Program-made: the position numbers and the translations under genes | Source: JANWHZ01 sp041487535 | Lineage (GTDB): Bacteria; Patescibacteriota; Saccharimonadia; Saccharimonadales; UBA4665 | DNA: 17,604 bases | Direction of reading: 5' to 3' | Assembly: GCA_041487535.1 (NCBI GenBank) | Contig: JBGPNM010000018.1 | Location: 1-17,604 of the forward strand | The notes under the pieces: model-generated | Databases searched by the model: none | The model's input: the letters and a program-made list of their open reading frames with translations, nothing else | Told to the model about the DNA's origin: nothing | Shown: positions 14,578 through 17,604 of the stretch, piece by piece | How the letters are laid out: each line of letters begins with the position of its first letter | Position numbering within the stretch: position 1 is the first letter of the stretch

Positions 14578-15612
14578 GTGGATAACACACAATCCGGACA
14601 ACGAACAGAATCGCCGGCTCCCGAAATCTTGCATCCGCAGACCGAGGGAGGGCCGGCGGAGTATGAGGCTGCCCCAGCCCAGCCCCCGTCCCAGCCCAGC
14701 AACCGGCCACGCCATGGCACGTACCGCCCGAGCCACAAGGCTACATTCATAGGTCTTGCCGTTGTCGTGGCGATACTGGCTGTCAACGCCGGTATTATTG
14801 CTTTTGTCCTGAAAGCCCAATCTAAAGCCGGCACCTTAGCGCAGGGCCAGGTTATCATTAGCCAAGGTGTTCTAGACAAACTCGGAGTAAGCCGTAATGC
14901 TATTGGAGATGCGGGCATCGAGTTGCTGGTAAATCCGAATGCTCGCTTTAACGGCGACGTGCAAGTCGGCGGCAATGTTAACGTCGCCGGAAAGCTGACA
15001 TTAAACAGCACGTTCTCTGCCACCAGTGCAAACTTTACGCAGCTGCAGGCCGGCAAAACGTCGTTGAGTGATCTGGATGTGAATGGACATGGTACATTCT
15101 CGACACTTAACGTTCGCAACGACCTTGTGGTAGCAGGTACGACACGCCTGCAAGGGACCGTAACGTTGAGCAACCTGCTCACTGTTAATAATAGTGCGAA
15201 TGTGAGAGGCAATCTGGCAGTCGGCGGTGTGCTATCGGTCAACTCGTTGCATGTAGGTAGTCTGACGGCAGATACGGGCGTGACTATAGGCGGTCATATC
15301 ATTACGCGCGGTACGGCACCAGAGGTGACTAAAGGAGGGTCGGCTTTAGGATCGAATGGAACGGTATCTATCAGCGGTAACGATCAGGCTGGCACCGTAG
15401 CGGTCAATATCGGCGTAGGTGCGGTCAGCGGCATCGTAGCCAATGTCACATTCCATTTGGCGTACGCAAACACGCCACACATTGCGCTTACGGCTGTCGG
15501 CAGAGGTATCGACAGCTTTTATATCAACCGCAGCGCCACCGGATTCAGTATTGGCGTAAACAGTGCGCTTTCGCCGGGCGGATATGCGTTCGACTTCATT
15601 GTCGCGCAGTAG
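14578..15612 (+). CDS. Membrane-anchored beta-helix stalk protein with phage-fibre-like C-terminal domain
   Basis: The product has 344 residues with a GTG start. Residues 1-54 are a Pro/Gln-rich cytoplasmic segment. One helix at about 55-78 anchors the protein with its C-terminus outside. Residues about 95-240 repeat patterns such as VQVGGNVNVAGKLTL, NVRNDLVVAGTTRLQGTVTL and NVRGNLAVGGVLSVNSL, typical of a right-handed beta-helix stalk. The last 90 residues or so (SNGTVSISGNDQAGTVAVNI, ANVTFHLAYANTPHIALTA, FDFIVAQ) resemble C-terminal domains of fibre-type proteins. There is no cysteine. A surface stalk presenting a small tip domain is the likeliest reading; the ligand is unknown. It stands alone between divergent promoters and the small-gene pair. 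Confidence 0.75.
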   Translation: MDNTQSGQRTESPAPEILHPQTEGGPAEYEAAPAQPPSQPSNRPRHGTYRPSHKATFIGLAVVVAILAVNAGIIAFVLKAQSKAGTLAQGQVIISQGVLDKLGVSRNAIGDAGIELLVNPNARFNGDVQVGGNVNVAGKLTLNSTFSATSANFTQLQAGKTSLSDLDVNGHGTFSTLNVRNDLVVAGTTRLQGTVTLSNLLTVNNSANVRGNLAVGGVLSVNSLHVGSLTADTGVTIGGHIITRGTAPEVTKGGSALGSNGTVSISGNDQAGTVAVNIGVGAVSGIVANVTFHLAYANTPHIALTAVGRGIDSFYINRSATGFSIGVNSALSPGGYAFDFIVAQ

Positions 15613-15672
15613 AAAGCGAGTATCCTATCGTAGCGAGTAAAACAGTTCGTGACTTAGTTTATAGTCTATGAT

Positions 15673-15706
15673 TTGGTTTAAACGATGGCGTCGCTATACT
15701 AAGAGC
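15673..15706 (+). promoter_or_regulatory. Leaderless promoter of the small two-gene unit
   Basis: TTGGTT (15673-15678), 16 bases, TATACT (15695-15700), then exactly 6 nt (aagagc) to ATG 15707. This spacing decides the start at 15707 over the in-frame ATG at 15668, which lies upstream of the promoter. Confidence 0.55.
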
Positions 15707-15922
15707 ATGGACGAAAAGAAGATCTTTCAGAAATTGATTGAGCTAAAACAGCAATCAGGCCATGACTGGCTGCCATTAACAGATACTAGCGCACTAACAA
15801 GTGTAGATATCTCAAACCCCCAACAACCAAGTTTTATGCCGGGAACAGGGTATCCAGTTAAAGCGTTTATTGATACGGTGACAGGTGAAGTAAGGTTGTT
15901 TTCAACCCAAATATTTCAATAG
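15707..15922 (+). CDS. Small hypothetical protein (71 residues)
   Basis: I do not recognise this protein. It starts MDEKKIFQKLIELKQQSG, probably a short amphipathic helix. A stretch with Thr/Ser/Pro follows (SNPQQPSFMPG), then FIDTVTGEVRLFSTQIF, probably two strands. There is no signal peptide, membrane segment or cysteine, so it should be cytoplasmic. Its stop lies 2 nt before the ATG of the next small membrane protein, so the two are probably co-translated. An upstream in-frame ATG at 15668 would add 13 residues (MIWFKRWRRYTKS) but lies upstream of the -10 box. Confidence 0.6.
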   Translation: MDEKKIFQKLIELKQQSGHDWLPLTDTSALTSVDISNPQQPSFMPGTGYPVKAFIDTVTGEVRLFSTQIFQ

Positions 15923-15924
15923 TC

Positions 15925-16263
15925 ATGGCAGAAAAGAAGGTGAAATTAAATGTAGATTCTTTGCATGAACGAATAGTTCTTTCGGAGAAAAATGCCAAAA
16001 CTTGGGTAGGCAGTATTACTGGTAAACTTGCGGAAATCAGCAACATGATGTGGGCTGTTATCTTGGTTCTAGCCCTTGGCTTTATAACTTTGTTGATCAC
16101 AGTTTTTGGGCTCGTAATGACTTATTATCATGATAAGCAGTCTGCCGACCAGTCGCTTCAGTCACAGTTACAGGCTGAGAGCGTCCAAATTCAGGTGCTT
16201 ACTGATGAGTTAAGGCACGTTACCACCTCGCCGACCCCCAGTAGTGCCAGTAGTGTTAAATAA
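15925..16263 (+). CDS. Small single-pass membrane protein with C-terminal coiled coil
   Basis: The product has 112 residues of unrecognised function. Residues 1-42 are charged and helical (MAEKKVKLNVDSLHERIVL). A membrane helix spans about 43-67 (WAVILVLALGFITLLITV). Residues about 72-98 (KQSADQSLQSQLQAESVQIQ) look like a short coiled coil. The tail is Ser/Thr/Pro-rich. It begins 2 nt after the upstream stop without a Shine-Dalgarno site, which suggests coupling. The left arm of an inverted repeat begins 4 nt after its stop. Confidence 0.65.
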   Translation: MAEKKVKLNVDSLHERIVLSEKNAKTWVGSITGKLAEISNMMWAVILVLALGFITLLITVFGLVMTYYHDKQSADQSLQSQLQAESVQIQVLTDELRHVTTSPTPSSASSVK

Positions 16264-16266
16264 TAG

Positions 16267-16291
16267 GCGACTATCCCCTCAAAGCAGGTAA
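16267..16291 (+). repeat. Inverted repeat, left arm
   Basis: This 25-bp arm pairs with 16616-16640 at 23 of 25 positions. The core is 17 bp perfect (actatcccctcaaagca at 16270-16286). The arms enclose the small membrane-protein gene and its promoter. Confidence 0.85.
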
Positions 16292-16294
16292 AAT

Positions 16295-16567
16295 CTACTT
16301 GTCCCGACGAGACGAAATAATAAGTACTATCACGCCAACTCCAACTGCTCCATAGCCGGTGTAAGTTATGGCTTCGCCGATATGAGCTACCAAAAGATTT
16401 GACGCTAAACTGCAGCTATCGGGAGCATGCCAACATGGTGATGTGGCATCAGCTTTTCCATATACATTAAAAACATCGATCAACGAGACTATGTAGCCTA
16501 CGGCAAGAAGCACCAGTCCGGTTATGACTGCTCTAATACCAGACCGATTATTGATCATTCGCTTCAT
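16295..16567 (-). CDS. Small two-pass membrane protein enclosed by inverted repeats
   Basis: The product has 90 residues from ATG 16567; a GTG at 16570 would add one. Two membrane helices are visible, about 12-33 (GIRAVITGLVLLAVGYIVSL) and about 68-86 (YTGYGAVGVGVIVLIIS). The loop between them carries SPCWHAPDSCS, whose two cysteines could form a disulphide if the loop is outside. The C-terminus is basic (SSRRDK). I do not recognise the family. The gene lies alone, in opposite orientation to the preceding pair and on the same strand as the PIG-L gene. The whole coding region plus promoter sits between the inverted-repeat arms, with the stop only 4 bp inside the left arm. Confidence 0.65.
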   Translation of the reverse strand: MKRMINNRSGIRAVITGLVLLAVGYIVSLIDVFNVYGKADATSPCWHAPDSCSLASNLLVAHIGEAITYTGYGAVGVGVIVLIISSRRDK

Positions 16568-16579
16568 CACACAATTATA
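16568..16579 (-). promoter_or_regulatory. Consensus -10 box with leaderless spacing
   Basis: TATAAT (16579-16574) is a perfect -10 box, followed by exactly 6 nt (tgtgtg) to ATG 16567. A -35 is not convincing. Confidence 0.6.
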
Positions 16580-16615
16580 CAGTCCGCATATGCAAAGTTA
16601 TAGCTGGACAGCATG

Positions 16616-16640
16616 TTACTTGCTTTGAGGGGATAGTTGC
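16616..16640 (+). repeat. Inverted repeat, right arm
   Basis: It is complementary to 16267-16291; the perfect core is tgctttgaggggatagt at 16621-16637. It lies between the small-gene promoter and the 3' end of the PIG-L gene. No clear target-site duplication flanks the pair. Confidence 0.85.
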
Positions 16641-16679
16641 CCAGAGTAGAAGCCGTGGCACTGCGTTGCAAGTGTGCCA

Positions 16680-17468
16680 TTAGTTAACTTCTTCAAAGTA
16701 CTCATGCGTAATCATGGAGTAAAAGAAGCTCATTGGCAGCAACGGCACCGGAATAATGCGGCTGGAGCTCTGACTCTTGTAGCACTTAGCCGCGTGGTTC
16801 TTTGCTATCATCCTGGGCCAGACAAATATTTTCAGACTCGGCACGGCTCGCCGCCCTTTGAAACTGGGGTCTTCCGCCATATGCTCTGGCAAGTTGATGA
16901 AACGGTATAATCTTTTTGGAAAACAAGGATACCATAGACGGATATCCGGAAATTCATCGTGTACAAGGACGGAAATGAGCTCTGAACAGATAATGTGGTC
17001 GGGGTGGCCGTAGAGTCCGGCCCGGTCATACGTGACAATCAAAGACGGCTGATGTGCCGTAATAAGCTTGTGCAGATATTGGCGGATTGCTTTTTTCTTG
17101 CTTGCAAGCATGAGATCGCCGAAATCTTCTTGGAGCAGAGTGGTTACGTGGAGCGCCTTCGCGGCGCATTCGGCTTCGGCGGTGCGGATTGGTTTCAATG
17201 TGTCATCACGGTGAGCATCTGGCGTTCCTCGTTCGCCTTTGGTCAGTATGGCGTATACCACCTTGCTGCCTCGGTCGTGGGCTTCTCCGATTAGCCCGCC
17301 GGCATGAAATACCTCATCATCGGCATGCGGAAAGATAACGAGTATCCTTTTGTATTTGTCGACGCTTTGCGTTGGTACTGAGATGTCGAGCAACAAGAGT
17401 ACACCAAATAGCCATAACAATACAACGGCTGAGCAGAATACCAGCAGAAACGCAGCAAAGAACAGCAT
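16680..17468 (-). CDS. Membrane-anchored PIG-L (LmbE-like) family deacetylase
   Basis: The product has 262 residues. Residues about 2-28 form an N-terminal membrane anchor. The catalytic domain starts KRILVIFPHADDEVFHAGG. PHADDE (47-52) is the family's [AP]H-x-DD motif, giving zinc ligands H48 and D51 and the catalytic base D50. YGHPDH (153-158) supplies the third zinc ligand (H158 in the usual alignment). KGERGTPDAHRDDTLKPIR (77-95) matches the segment LTxGE..T.....R..E. Family members remove N-acetyl groups from GlcNAc-type sugars in lipid or small-molecule precursors. The substrate here is unknown, and the anchor suggests a membrane-bound glycolipid or glycan. All expected catalytic residues are present. 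The start is supported by a -10 box 6 nt upstream. It is transcribed on its own. Confidence 0.88.
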   Translation of the reverse strand: MLFFAAFLLVFCSAVVLLWLFGVLLLLDISVPTQSVDKYKRILVIFPHADDEVFHAGGLIGEAHDRGSKVVYAILTKGERGTPDAHRDDTLKPIRTAEAECAAKALHVTTLLQEDFGDLMLASKKKAIRQYLHKLITAHQPSLIVTYDRAGLYGHPDHIICSELISVLVHDEFPDIRLWYPCFPKRLYRFINLPEHMAEDPSFKGRRAVPSLKIFVWPRMIAKNHAAKCYKSQSSSRIIPVPLLPMSFFYSMITHEYFEEVN

Positions 17469-17483
17469 AGCTTAAATATAACA
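17469..17483 (-). promoter_or_regulatory. Extended -10 promoter with leaderless spacing
   Basis: TGTTATATT gives a TGn extended -10 (TATATT at 17480-17475), followed by exactly 6 nt (taagct) to ATG 17468. No -35 is evident, as expected for an extended -10 promoter. Confidence 0.6.
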
Positions 17484-17542
17484 CCCGGAGCTCAAAGAGC
17501 AGGAAGGCCAGCGAGCAGTGATTAAAGCGGTGACCGGTACTG

Positions 17543-17604
17543 TTACATGTTTACGAAGAGCATGACTTGGTTATCGCGGACGGTGATGATGCCGGTTGTA
17601 ATAG
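17543..17604 (-). CDS. C-terminal end of an unidentified protein (partial)
   Basis: In the minus strand a frame enters from the right edge and ends at TAA 17545-17543, encoding ITTGIITVRDNQVMLFVNM. The alternating hydrophobic pattern looks like genuine beta-strand protein. Nineteen residues are too few to name it. A plus-strand ATG at 17547 also opens a frame to the edge but has no -10 box at the local spacing and no Shine-Dalgarno site, so the minus reading is preferred. Confidence 0.4.
   Translation of the reverse strand, partial: ITTGIITVRDNQVMLFVNM

Noticed and set aside
14578..15612. Bactofilin or acyltransferase left-handed hexapeptide repeat protein
   Set aside because: The repeats lack the strict [LIV]-G-x-x-x-x hexapeptide. 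A membrane anchor and a fibre-like C-terminal domain fit a surface stalk better.
17547..17604. Plus-strand gene start at ATG 17547
   Set aside because: No -10 box at the local 6-nt spacing and no Shine-Dalgarno site. The opposing minus-strand frame ends cleanly and has a more protein-like pattern.

Overview
The window is about half G+C and gene-dense. It reads as a chromosomal segment of a Patescibacterium (CPR), most likely Saccharibacteria. That placement rests on remembered protein architecture: giant secreted beta-strand-repeat proteins, small secreted proteins of the 'RSLTL ... FC ... C' type, a juxtamembrane HxHSGR..HEYTSY motif, and short leaders. It was not tested by any search. The standard genetic code applies: one of three close paralogues ends with TGA exactly where its sister ends with TAA. 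There is no gene-free stretch over 300 bases, and I saw no rRNA, tRNA, CRISPR array or transposase.

Layout. Positions 1-5971 (minus) hold the first 1990 codons of one giant secreted repeat protein that runs off the left edge. Positions 6110-9266 (minus) form a three-gene unit: a secreted protein with a C-terminal CTATF, a DUF916-like membrane-anchored Ig-type protein, and an Ig/PKD-like membrane protein. Positions 9342-10490 (minus) encode a paralogue of the first. Positions 10699-12246 (plus) are a single divergent gene for a seven-bladed Vgb-like propeller with its own near-consensus promoter and Shine-Dalgarno site. Positions 12438-13589 and 13709-14443 (minus) encode two more members of the CTxT[FY] family. 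Positions 14578-15612 (plus) encode a membrane-anchored stalk protein. Positions 15707-16263 (plus) hold two small genes. Positions 16295-16567 (minus) hold a small membrane protein lying between the arms of a 25-bp inverted repeat. Positions 16680-17468 (minus) encode a PIG-L family deacetylase, and the tail of one more minus-strand gene reaches the right edge.

How it fits together. Nearly every product is predicted to be exported or membrane-bound, so this looks like a cell-surface island. The most interesting proposal is a WxL-like surface system. Four secreted proteins share a C-terminal module containing GY-x-[IV] and ending in an invariant free-looking cysteine (CTxT[FY]-COOH). They are encoded beside a DUF916-like protein, the partner family of WxL proteins in Firmicutes. 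In an episymbiont such a set would suit attachment to the host, but that is inference.

Regulation. The genes use at least three initiation styles. Several have a -10 box exactly 6 nt before the start codon (leaderless). Two have an A-rich leader with no Shine-Dalgarno site. Two have a longer leader with a Shine-Dalgarno-like site. The three long CTxTF paralogues also share a GCTC[AG]TGn element abutting the -10 box.
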